Source: Actinomycetota bacterium
GTDB lineage: Bacteria; Actinomycetota; Actinomycetes; Nanopelagicales; Nanopelagicaceae
Direction of reading: 5' to 3'
DNA length: 6,225 nt
NCBI GenBank assembly: GCA_947452525.1
Contig: CANGCW010000056.1
Span: 1 to 6,225 of the forward strand
A program made the translations under genes and the position numbers. Position 1 is the first letter of the stretch, and each line of letters begins with the position of its first letter. The notes beneath the pieces were generated by a model. It saw only the letters and a list, made by a program, of their open reading frames with translations. It was not told the DNA's origin and made no database searches. Shown here one piece after another: positions 1-6,225 of the stretch.

Positions 1-834
1 ACAACTGTTGCACTCCATGCGATTGCAAATGCACAGCGCAATGGCGGCATCGCTGCATTTATCGATGCAGAGCATGCGCTCGATCCAGAGTATGCGCGTA
101 AGCTCGGCGTAGATATCGATGCACTCCTGGTCTCACAGCCAGATACCGGTGAGCAAGCACTTGAAATTATGGATATGTTGGTTCGCTCCGGCGCACTTGA
201 TATCGTCGTCGTTGACTCCGTTGCAGCACTTGTTCCTCGCGCTGAAATTGAGGGCGAGATGGGTGATTCACATATGGGTCTCCAGGCACGCCTGATGTCA
301 CAGGCGCTCCGAAAGATCACTGGCGCACTTCACCAATCAAATACAACAGCGATCTTTATCAACCAGCTCCGCGACAAGATCGGTGTCTTCTTCGGAACAC
401 CTGAGACAACTACCGGTGGAAAGGCGCTCAAGTTCTACGCCTCTATCCGTATGGATGTCCGCCGTATTGAGACTTTGAAGGATGGCCAAGAGGCTGTCGG
501 TAACCGTACTCGCGTCAAAGTTGTGAAGAACAAGATGGCTCCACCCTTCAAGCAGGCAGAGTTTGACATCATCTACGGAACAGGTATCTCACGTGAGGGC
601 AGCCTTATCGACCTCGGTGTGGAGCTCGGCATCGTTAAGAAGTCTGGCGCTTGGTATACCTACAACAGTGATCAACTCGGTCAGGGTAAAGAGAACGCTC
701 GCGTCTTCTTGATTGATAATCCTGATCTCTCGAACGATATCGAGCGACAGATCCGTGAGCACTTCACACCTGTTGCAGTTGATCCAGCTCTCATCGCAGC
801 AGTAGATGAGGCGACAGCAGAGGTTGAGTTCTAA
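1..834 (+). CDS. recA: Recombinase RecA, 3' portion (5' end outside window)
   Basis: RecA polymerises on single-stranded DNA in an ATP-dependent way, catalyses strand exchange in homologous recombination, and stimulates LexA self-cleavage in the SOS response. Frame 1 is open from the first base and gives 277 residues. The first two residues (TT) follow directly after the expected Walker A lysine (GPESSGK), so about 72 N-terminal residues are missing. Adding 72 to window residue numbers gives E. coli numbering. The catalytic Glu is at residue 24 (FIDAEHALDP; E96), the Walker B Asp at 72 (IVVVDS; D144), the L1 DNA-binding loop at about 82-95 (EGEMGDSHMG), and Gln194 at 122 (INQLR). Loop L2 (PETTTGG) is at 134-140, and the C-terminal domain ends in a short acidic tail (AEVEF). 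One oddity is Phe at the L2 position that is Met202 in E. coli. All other core motifs are intact. The start and any SOS operator lie outside the window. Identification is certain. Confidence 0.99.
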   Translation, partial: TTVALHAIANAQRNGGIAAFIDAEHALDPEYARKLGVDIDALLVSQPDTGEQALEIMDMLVRSGALDIVVVDSVAALVPRAEIEGEMGDSHMGLQARLMSQALRKITGALHQSNTTAIFINQLRDKIGVFFGTPETTTGGKALKFYASIRMDVRRIETLKDGQEAVGNRTRVKVVKNKMAPPFKQAEFDIIYGTGISREGSLIDLGVELGIVKKSGAWYTYNSDQLGQGKENARVFLIDNPDLSNDIERQIREHFTPVAVDPALIAAVDEATAEVEF

Positions 835-1324
835 CATTAGTAAAGATGTAATCGCAGACCCTTACTCCGACGCGATGACAGTGGCGCTCTATTCACTGGC
901 ACCCCGCGCTCGGAGTAGGGCTGAGATTGATTCCCTCCTCCAGAAACGTGGCTTTGAGAGCGATATCTGCGAAGCGGTCCTTGACTCACTTGAGCTACAG
1001 GGCCTGCTTAATGATCTTGAATTTGCTCAGCTCTGGCGCGAATCTCGTCAGCGTCAGAAGAAGTTGAGTCGTAGAACAATTGCATCAGAGCTGCGTACTA
1101 AGGGCGTTGCACAAGACATCATCGATGAGGTCACGATTGCTATCGATGATGATGCCGAATATCGGATCGCCTTTGAACTTGCGGAGAAGAAGTACCGCTC
1201 CTGCTCACACCTAGAACGAGATGTTATCTATCGCAGAATTAGTGGCGTCCTCGCTCGTAAGGGCTTCTCGCACGGCTTAACCGCGCGGATCATCGCCGAA
1301 CTTGAGGCTCCACCAGAGCAGTAA
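806..1324 (+). CDS. recX: Recombination regulator RecX
   Basis: RecX binds RecA filaments and modulates, usually inhibits, their extension and ATPase activity; it is commonly encoded directly after recA. The protein is 172 residues and predicted to be all helical, built of repeated three-helix modules typical of RecX. Visible family features are the N-terminal stretch AMTVALYSLAPRARSRAEI, the LNDLEFAQLW segment at about residues 68-77, and a second module around SRRTIASELRTKG. The start is uncertain. ATG 806 gives a 29-base overlap with recA and has no clear ribosome binding site. A TTG at 824 (11-base overlap) is possible. ATG 875 would cut into the conserved region just before the first helix and is less likely. 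Translation is probably coupled to recA. Sequence conservation in this family is low, so the call rests on the motifs plus the position after recA. Confidence 0.93.
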   Translation: MRRQQRLSSNISKDVIADPYSDAMTVALYSLAPRARSRAEIDSLLQKRGFESDICEAVLDSLELQGLLNDLEFAQLWRESRQRQKKLSRRTIASELRTKGVAQDIIDEVTIAIDDDAEYRIAFELAEKKYRSCSHLERDVIYRRISGVLARKGFSHGLTARIIAELEAPPEQ

Positions 1325-1333
1325 GATTGCAGG

Positions 1334-2758
1334 ATGAGCGCTCGTTCCTTCGTCGTAGAGACTTACGGCTGTCAGATGAACGCGCACGATACAGAACGCA
1401 TAACTGGTCTGCTTCTTGATGCTGGCTACGTTCAGACTCTTGAGGGAGATGAACCCGATCTCGTTGTCTTTAATACATGTGCGGTCCGCGAGAATGCCGA
1501 CAATAAGCTCTATGGACGCCTCAGCTTTCTAGCGCCCTTTAAGAAGAGCAATCCAGAGTTTCAGATCGCAATCGGTGGATGTATGGCGCAGAAGGATCAA
1601 GATGAGATTCAGCGCCGCGCACCGTATGTCGATGTCGTCTTCGGCACTCACAATATGGGTTCTCTTCCCACTCTCCTTGAGCGTGCGCGTATCGAAGAAG
1701 AGGCTCAGATTGAAATTAAAGAATCTCTCGAACATTTCCCATCAACGTTACCTTCCCATCGCCAATCAGCATTTAGTGCTTGGCTCTCCATCTCTGTTGG
1801 ATGTAATAACACTTGCACCTTCTGCATCGTTCCATCACTTCGCGGCATGGAGAGAGATCGCAAGCGCGAAGATATTCTTGCTGAGGCCCGCACTCTCGTT
1901 GCAGAGGGCGTTGTTGAGATCACCCTCCTTGGTCAGAACGTCAATGCTTATGGCGTAGAGCTTGGAGAGCGTGGGGCATTCGCCTCGCTACTCCGTGAAG
2001 TGGGAAGTATCGAAGGGTTAGAACGTCTTCGCTTTATGTCACCGCACCCACGAGATTTCACAGATGATGTAATAGAGGCGATGGCGCAGACCCCAACAGT
2101 TATGCCGCATCTTCATATGCCACTGCAATCTGGTTCGAATAAGGTTCTTGCTGAGATGCGTCGTTCGTATCGCCGCGAGCGTTATATGGGAATCATTGAA
2201 CGGGTACGTGCTGCAATTCCTGAGGCAGGAATCACAACCGATATCATCGTTGGATTCCCTGGCGAGAGCGATGAAGATTTCAAGGAGACTCTCGATATCG
2301 TCCGCAAAGCACGCTTTACCGCTGCCTACACATTCCAGTATTCGCGGAGACCTGGCACGCCGGCTGCGACTATGCCAGATCAGATTGATGATGCAACGAT
2401 GGCGAAGCGCTACACAACGCTCCACGCACTGCAGCAAGAGATTTCTGGAGAGATTAACACCGACTCCATTGGTAAGGGATATGAAATTCTGATTACCGAG
2501 GTCGATGATCGTATGACTGGACGCCTTCCAGACTTTCGATTAGTGCATCTTCCCAAAGTGGATGGTGCGCGCGCCGGTGATATTGTCTCGGCAACCATTA
2601 CAAGTGCATCACCTAACTTTATGATTGCTGACGATATTCACGGTCTGCGTACGACTCGTGGTGGCGAGGCGACGGCTTGCAGAACTGATGCTGGCACCTC
2701 AGCCATCGCACTCGGCATGCCGACCCTGGCTCGCTTGAAAGAGATTAGCGGTTCATGA
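1334..2758 (+). CDS. miaB: tRNA-2-methylthio-N6-dimethylallyladenosine synthase MiaB
   Basis: MiaB is a radical-SAM methylthiotransferase that converts i6A37 to ms2i6A37 in tRNAs reading codons that begin with U. It acts on the product of MiaA, encoded next. Domains in order: N-terminal UPF0004 domain with auxiliary [4Fe-4S] cysteines C13 (TYGCQMN), C49 (NTCAVRENA) and C83 (GGCMAQ); radical-SAM core with CxxxCxxC at C157, C161 and C164 (GCNNTCTFCIVPSLRG); and a C-terminal TRAM domain at about 381-440 (MTGRLPDFRLVHL). A variable tail follows, containing ALGMPTL as in other actinobacterial MiaB proteins. Length 474 is usual for the family. In related proteins the TRAM strand loop before MTGR is longer than the short VDDR seen here. 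ATG 1334 is the only early in-frame start: the recX stop lies in the same frame 9 bases upstream. The only Shine-Dalgarno-like bases (AGG) touch the start codon. All six cluster cysteines are present, so it should be active. Confidence 0.98.
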   Translation: MSARSFVVETYGCQMNAHDTERITGLLLDAGYVQTLEGDEPDLVVFNTCAVRENADNKLYGRLSFLAPFKKSNPEFQIAIGGCMAQKDQDEIQRRAPYVDVVFGTHNMGSLPTLLERARIEEEAQIEIKESLEHFPSTLPSHRQSAFSAWLSISVGCNNTCTFCIVPSLRGMERDRKREDILAEARTLVAEGVVEITLLGQNVNAYGVELGERGAFASLLREVGSIEGLERLRFMSPHPRDFTDDVIEAMAQTPTVMPHLHMPLQSGSNKVLAEMRRSYRRERYMGIIERVRAAIPEAGITTDIIVGFPGESDEDFKETLDIVRKARFTAAYTFQYSRRPGTPAATMPDQIDDATMAKRYTTLHALQQEISGEINTDSIGKGYEILITEVDDRMTGRLPDFRLVHLPKVDGARAGDIVSATITSASPNFMIADDIHGLRTTRGGEATACRTDAGTSAIALGMPTLARLKEISGS

Positions 2759-3657
2759 CTCTGATTGTTATTGGTGGCGCTACTGCTTCAGGTAAGAGCG
2801 CTCTCGCAGTGGGGCTTGCGCATAAGTTGCATGCCGAGATTGTGAGTGCAGACTCCATGCAGCTCTACAAGGGCATGGATATTGGAACGGCGAAGTTAAC
2901 GCTGGAAGAGCAAGAGGGAATTCCTCATCACATGCTGAGCCTCGTAGAGGTAAAGAACGATGTGACGGTCTCGTGGTACCAAGAACGTGCTCGGGCAAAG
3001 ATTGATGAGCTCACCGCTGCGGGTAAAGATGTCATCCTTGTTGGCGGCACTGGGCTCTACATCAAATCGGTTCTCGATGATCTCAACTTTCCAGATACCA
3101 GTCCAGAGGTCCGAGCACGGTTAGAGGTCGAGGCGCTCGCTGAAGGAAATGCAGTGATGCATGCACGATTGGCAGAACGTGATCCCGCCGCAGCCGTTGC
3201 GATTCCGGTTGAGAATATCCGCCGCGTTATTCGCGCCCTTGAAGTTATTGAGATTACTGGCAAGCCTTACACTGCCAACCTGCCGCGTGAAGGTTCATCG
3301 AAATATCCAGGCGCGTTTCACTTCGCAATTGAGACAGATCGTGAACGGCTCGATGAGCGGATCAACGCCCGCGTTGAGAAGATGTGGGAGTTGGGTTTTG
3401 TCGAAGAAGTTCGCGATCTCGTTCGCGATGGAATCCTTGAGGGGCGCACCGCACAAGCCGCTATCGGCTACGCCCAGATCCTTGCGATGGCATCAGGTCA
3501 GATCACTGAAGATGTAGCGAAAGAGGCGACAAAGGTTGCAACTCGCCAATATGTCCGCCGCCAAGATACCTGGTTCAAGCGGGATGAGCGGATCACCTGG
3601 CTCCCGACTGGTGCAAATCACGTCGAAGCGGTCTTAGGCTCTATTATCAAAGCATGA
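2755..3657 (+). CDS. miaA: tRNA dimethylallyltransferase MiaA
   Basis: MiaA transfers the dimethylallyl group from DMAPP to N6 of adenosine 37 in tRNAs reading UNN codons, making i6A37, the substrate of MiaB encoded just upstream. The 300-residue protein is standard bacterial size. Visible motifs are the P-loop GGATASGKS (residues 7-15), SADSMQLYKGMDIGTAK (31-47) with the presumed catalytic Asp33, PHHML (57-61), and GGTGLYIKSVL from residue 98 with substrate-binding Thr100. Further on are IRRVIRALEVIEITGKP (155-171), AIGYAQ in the C-terminal half, and the tRNA/DMAPP-binding stretch ATRQYVRRQDTWFKRD (262-277). The start codon overlaps the miaB stop as ATGA, and the purine-rich AAAGAGA about 11 bases upstream may act as a weak ribosome binding site. 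Translation is probably coupled to miaB. Nothing essential is missing. Confidence 0.98.
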   Translation: MTLIVIGGATASGKSALAVGLAHKLHAEIVSADSMQLYKGMDIGTAKLTLEEQEGIPHHMLSLVEVKNDVTVSWYQERARAKIDELTAAGKDVILVGGTGLYIKSVLDDLNFPDTSPEVRARLEVEALAEGNAVMHARLAERDPAAAVAIPVENIRRVIRALEVIEITGKPYTANLPREGSSKYPGAFHFAIETDRERLDERINARVEKMWELGFVEEVRDLVRDGILEGRTAQAAIGYAQILAMASGQITEDVAKEATKVATRQYVRRQDTWFKRDERITWLPTGANHVEAVLGSIIKA

Positions 3658-4463
3658 GAGGCACCTACGGTCACGGCACCCATAACGACTTCATCCTGAT
3701 TGAGGATGTTGAAGATGCGGTCGACCTCGCCCCCGAGCAGATTGCGCGAATCTGCAACCGCGAGAGCGGCGCCATGAGTTCTGATCGTCAAGGCGCTGAT
3801 GGCGTCATCATCATCAAGAAGCGCGGTGGCAAGTGGTTTATGGATTACCGCAATAGCGATGGCTCGCTCGCGGAGATGTGTGGCAATGGAATTCGCGTTA
3901 TGGCTCGCTACATCGTTGAGCGAGATCTACAAGGTGAAGGAATCTTCCCAATCAATACTCGTGCAGGGATGCGCTACCTCGCCGTTCCTCGTGATGGTGA
4001 TATCTCCGTCAACATGGGTAAGGTCGAAGAGATCTACGGCGAGATTGAAGTTACGGTCGGAGATAAGAGCTGGACTGGTTACAACATCAATGTAGGTAAC
4101 CCCCACGCAGTCGTCTTTGTTGATGACCTTGCAGATGCAGGTGCACTTCTTGAGGCACCTCACGTTGAACCTGCTGATGAATATCCCGATGGCGTCAACG
4201 TTGAATTCGTACGAACTCTTGAGAACGGTGAACTTGCGATGCGTGTTCATGAGCGGGGAAGTGGCGAGACTCAATCCTGCGGAACCGGAACATGCGCTGT
4301 CGCTCTCGCTGCATCCGTCGCGGCGAAGAAACCGCTTCCATCCCGTTGGGTCATCAATCCACCCGGTGGACGCCTCGTCGTAGAGATTGATGGACATAGC
4401 AATGCAACTCTTATTGGACCAGCGGTAATCATGAATGATGTACAACTCGATGAGTATCTATGA
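3654..4463 (+). CDS. dapF: Diaminopimelate epimerase DapF
   Basis: DapF is the cytoplasmic, cofactor-independent epimerase converting LL- to meso-diaminopimelate, used for lysine and peptidoglycan cross-links. The 269-residue protein has the two-lobed family layout, with catalytic cysteines at C76 (AEMCGNG) and C209 (GSGETQSCGTGT). Other conserved parts are HGTHNDF near the N-terminus, MDYRNSDGS (63-71), NVGNPHAVVFVDD (146-158), DGVNVEF (179-185) and PPGGRL near the end. The WFMDYRNSDG version is typical of Actinobacteria. One oddity lies at residues 35-46: where relatives read roughly CDRxxGIGADG, this protein reads CNRESGAMSSDRQGADG, about six residues longer. The ATG overlaps the miaA stop as ATGA with no clear ribosome binding site, pointing to coupled translation. 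The start is well supported because only MRG precedes the first conserved strand. The miaA-dapF-hflX adjacency is a known actinobacterial arrangement. Confidence 0.98.
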   Translation: MRGTYGHGTHNDFILIEDVEDAVDLAPEQIARICNRESGAMSSDRQGADGVIIIKKRGGKWFMDYRNSDGSLAEMCGNGIRVMARYIVERDLQGEGIFPINTRAGMRYLAVPRDGDISVNMGKVEEIYGEIEVTVGDKSWTGYNINVGNPHAVVFVDDLADAGALLEAPHVEPADEYPDGVNVEFVRTLENGELAMRVHERGSGETQSCGTGTCAVALAASVAAKKPLPSRWVINPPGGRLVVEIDGHSNATLIGPAVIMNDVQLDEYL

Positions 4464-5920
4464 GCGATCCACTAGATCTTGATATTGAACAACTTCTGCG
4501 TGAATCAGCGGAGGTCGCAGCTGAGTATGACAACTCTGATTTTGATGAAGGCGGACAGCAAGATCTACAGGACCGCCAAGCGCTTAAGCGCGTACATGGT
4601 CTCTCTACGGAACTCCAAGACGTTAATGATGCTGAATATCGCCAACTCCGTTTGGAGAAAGTTGTACTCGTAGGCGTTTGGACCGAGGGCACTCTTCACG
4701 ATGCGGAAAACTCGCTCAAAGAGCTGAGCGCACTCGCAGAAACTGCAGGATCGCAGGTCATGGATGGCCTCATGCAACGGCGCGATCGCGCTGATCCATC
4801 TACTTATATTGGTTCTGGCAAAGTCGAAGAGTTGCGCCAAGTAGTTCTTGCAACAGGCGCCGATACCGTTGTCTGCGATGGTGAACTCTCACCTGCACAG
4901 CTTCGCGCCCTGGAAGGAAAGGTGAAGGTTAAGGTCATTGACCGCACCGCACTCATCCTCGATATCTTCGCTCAACATGCAAAGTCACGCGAAGGTAAAG
5001 CGCAGGTAGAACTGGCGCAGATGACTTACCTCCTTCCGCGCCTTCGCGGTTGGGGTGATTCACTCTCTCGCCAGGCAGGTGGAATTGGTGGACGTGGTCC
5101 CGGTGAGACGAAGATTGAGACTGACCGTCGTCGCATTAATGACAAGATGGCAAAGCTCCGTAAAGATCTGAAAGAGATGAAGGTTGCTCGCGATACAAAG
5201 CGCCAAGAGCGAAATCGCTTCAATGTGCCTTCCGTTGCAATCGTTGGGTACACCAATGCTGGAAAGTCATCGTTGATGAATCAATTGACCGGAGCTGGCG
5301 TACTCGTCGAGAATGCACTCTTTGCAACCCTCGATCCAACGACGCGACAGACTCGCACAACGGATGGTCGCGTCTTCACTCTCTCTGACACAGTGGGATT
5401 TGTTCGCCACCTCCCACACCAACTCGTTGAAGCATTTAAATCCACACTCGAAGAGGTAGCTGAGGCAGATCTTCTTGTCCACGTGGTGGATGGCTCACAT
5501 CCCGATCCGATGGAACAGATCCGTGCAGTGCGGCAGGTCATCGATGAGGTGGGCGGCGCAAAGATTGCCGAGATTATTGCGGTGAATAAGGCTGATATCG
5601 CCAAGCCAGAGGTTGTGATGGAGTTGCTTCGTAAAGAGAGCAACGCCTTCGCCTTCTCTGCTCGAACTGGTTTCGGAATTCAGACGCTTGTTAAAGCGAT
5701 TGAGAGTTCGCTGCCTCGCCCTGCGGTCGAGGTCAATCTGACCATTCCATTTGACCGCGGCGACTTAGTCTCAGCAATCCACCAACGTGGCGAGATTCTC
5801 AGCGAGAGCTATACAGAAGATGGCACCGTCATCCATGCTCGAGTCGATGGGGATTTAGCGAAACAGATTGCAGATATTTCCGCACCACCGACATCTGAAT
5901 TACCATCACCCCGTGGCTGA
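4460..5920 (+). CDS. hflX: GTPase HflX (ribosome-splitting factor)
   Basis: HflX is a GTPase of the Obg-HflX superfamily that binds the 50S subunit and splits stalled 70S ribosomes after stress; mycobacterial homologues affect macrolide tolerance. Of 486 residues, about the first 60 form an acidic, low-conservation extension of the kind seen in actinobacterial homologues. The HflX N-terminal domain follows, with TYIGSGKVEEL, a helical linker, and the family signature LSRQAGGIGGRGPGETKIET ending in DRRRI (about 204-226). The G domain has G1 GYTNAGKS (263-270), G3 DTVGF (310-314), G4 NKAD (376-379) and G5 SAR (400-402). A small C-terminal domain ends with a Pro/Ser-rich tail. All GTP-binding motifs are intact. 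The ATG overlaps the dapF stop as ATGA. miaA and hflX are also neighbours in E. coli (miaA-hfq-hflX), where hfq replaces dapF, supporting a long-standing tRNA-modification/ribosome link. lexA, often found further downstream in Actinobacteria, is not in the window. Confidence 0.98.
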   Translation: MSDPLDLDIEQLLRESAEVAAEYDNSDFDEGGQQDLQDRQALKRVHGLSTELQDVNDAEYRQLRLEKVVLVGVWTEGTLHDAENSLKELSALAETAGSQVMDGLMQRRDRADPSTYIGSGKVEELRQVVLATGADTVVCDGELSPAQLRALEGKVKVKVIDRTALILDIFAQHAKSREGKAQVELAQMTYLLPRLRGWGDSLSRQAGGIGGRGPGETKIETDRRRINDKMAKLRKDLKEMKVARDTKRQERNRFNVPSVAIVGYTNAGKSSLMNQLTGAGVLVENALFATLDPTTRQTRTTDGRVFTLSDTVGFVRHLPHQLVEAFKSTLEEVAEADLLVHVVDGSHPDPMEQIRAVRQVIDEVGGAKIAEIIAVNKADIAKPEVVMELLRKESNAFAFSARTGFGIQTLVKAIESSLPRPAVEVNLTIPFDRGDLVSAIHQRGEILSESYTEDGTVIHARVDGDLAKQIADISAPPTSELPSPRG

Positions 5921-6225
5921 ATTTATAGAACTGACTGATGAGAACTTCGAGGAGTCAGTCGAGATTGTTGTTGGCTCAATTCGCCGCGGCGAGATCGCAG
6001 TCCTTCCCATAGAGAACGCTTACATCTATGCCGCTGATGCTTTTATTCATGCAGCTGTCCAGGAGATTCATCTTCTACGTGGAGATGAGCCGGGCATCGC
6101 AACTCAGGTTTTTGTAGGAAGCGCAAAGACGCTGCGAGGACTCTCTTCAGATTTTGATGAGGAGTTCGCCACTCTTGCTGAGAAGTTCTGGCCTGGACCA
6201 CTCACTCTCCAATTGAAACCTCACC
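5913..6225 (+). CDS. Divergent YrdC/Sua5 (TsaC)-family protein, 5' portion
   Basis: The frame is open from GTG 5913, overlapping the end of hflX by 8 bases, to the right edge, giving 104 residues; the 3' end is outside the window. No in-frame ATG exists near the start, and no ribosome binding site is visible, so coupling to hflX is likely. The fold assignment rests on RRGEIAVLP near residue 30, AADAF (40-44), VFVGSAKTLRGL (66-77) and the strong motif FWPGPLTL (92-99), all in the order and spacing of YrdC/Sua5 proteins. That family makes threonylcarbamoyl-AMP from threonine, bicarbonate and ATP for tRNA t6A37. Its usual PT(D/E)TxYG loop reads PIENAYIY here (32-39), and the KxR motif aligns with RGD (56-58). 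It may therefore be a specialised or inactive paralogue rather than the cell's main TsaC. Family membership is fairly sure; enzymatic function is not, so no gene symbol is given. Confidence 0.8.
   Translation, partial: MAEFIELTDENFEESVEIVVGSIRRGEIAVLPIENAYIYAADAFIHAAVQEIHLLRGDEPGIATQVFVGSAKTLRGLSSDFDEEFATLAEKFWPGPLTLQLKPH

Noticed and set aside
726..746. SOS-box-like TCGAAC followed by an imperfect inverted copy within recA
   Set aside because: The second half does not match GTTCGA, and the site is inside coding sequence near the 3' end, not in a promoter position.
1325..1333. Possible promoter or terminator between recX and miaB
   Set aside because: The gap is only 9 bases, with no room for a hairpin and no recognisable -10/-35 elements close by.
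1575..1958. 127-codon plus-strand open frame inside miaB
   Set aside because: It is in a different frame within the conserved MiaB core, with no domain and no plausible start context.
2039..2437. 132-codon minus-strand open frame opposite miaB, with many Cys and Arg
   Set aside because: It is fully antisense to the radical-SAM part of miaB. The composition looks like a shadow frame and no family features are visible.
3927..4445. 172-codon open frame on the minus strand opposite dapF
   Set aside because: It lies entirely within dapF, whose motifs are complete. The translation shows no recognisable domain and reads as a by-product of dapF codon usage.
5281..5643. 120-codon minus-strand open frame rich in Ser and Thr opposite hflX
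   Set aside because: It covers the HflX G domain, which is clearly coding on the plus strand. The low-complexity composition is typical of an antisense shadow.

Overview
The window is a densely packed, single-strand block of housekeeping genes from a bacterium, very probably an actinobacterium. The order is recA (3' part), recX, miaB, miaA, dapF, hflX and the 5' part of a YrdC/Sua5-like gene. The order recA-recX-...-miaB-...-miaA-dapF-hflX is characteristic of Actinobacteria. In Mycobacterium the same genes occur in this order but with several extra genes between recX and miaB and between miaB and miaA. Protein motifs agree: DapF has WFMDYRNSDGS followed by AEMCGNG, and MiaB ends in an actinobacterial-style ALGMP tail. 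Base composition looks close to 50% GC, low for the phylum, and there is almost no intergenic DNA. Together these suggest a compact-genome aquatic actinobacterium (Nanopelagicales/acI-like or a similar small-genome lineage). That placement is an inference.

Layout: recA enters from the left edge directly after the Walker A lysine and ends at 834. recX overlaps its end. miaB follows after a 9-base gap. miaA, dapF and hflX are joined to the preceding gene by the same four-base ATGA start/stop overlap, three times in a row. The last gene starts at a GTG inside the end of hflX and runs off the right edge. No stretch longer than 9 bases lacks a coding assignment, and I see no internal terminator, tRNA, repeat, mobile element or CRISPR. 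The promoter is probably upstream of the window.

Functionally, recA/recX form a recombination and DNA-repair pair. miaA and miaB act one after the other on tRNA adenosine 37 (i6A, then ms2i6A). hflX is a ribosome-splitting GTPase, and dapF is the lysine/peptidoglycan-precursor epimerase. The final gene belongs to the family that makes the threonylcarbamoyl donor for t6A37, so the operon joins three A37-linked families to a ribosome-rescue factor. However, its usual substrate-binding motifs look altered, which makes it the most unusual item here. I found no evidence of a new multi-gene system; the remaining points are divergences within known families.
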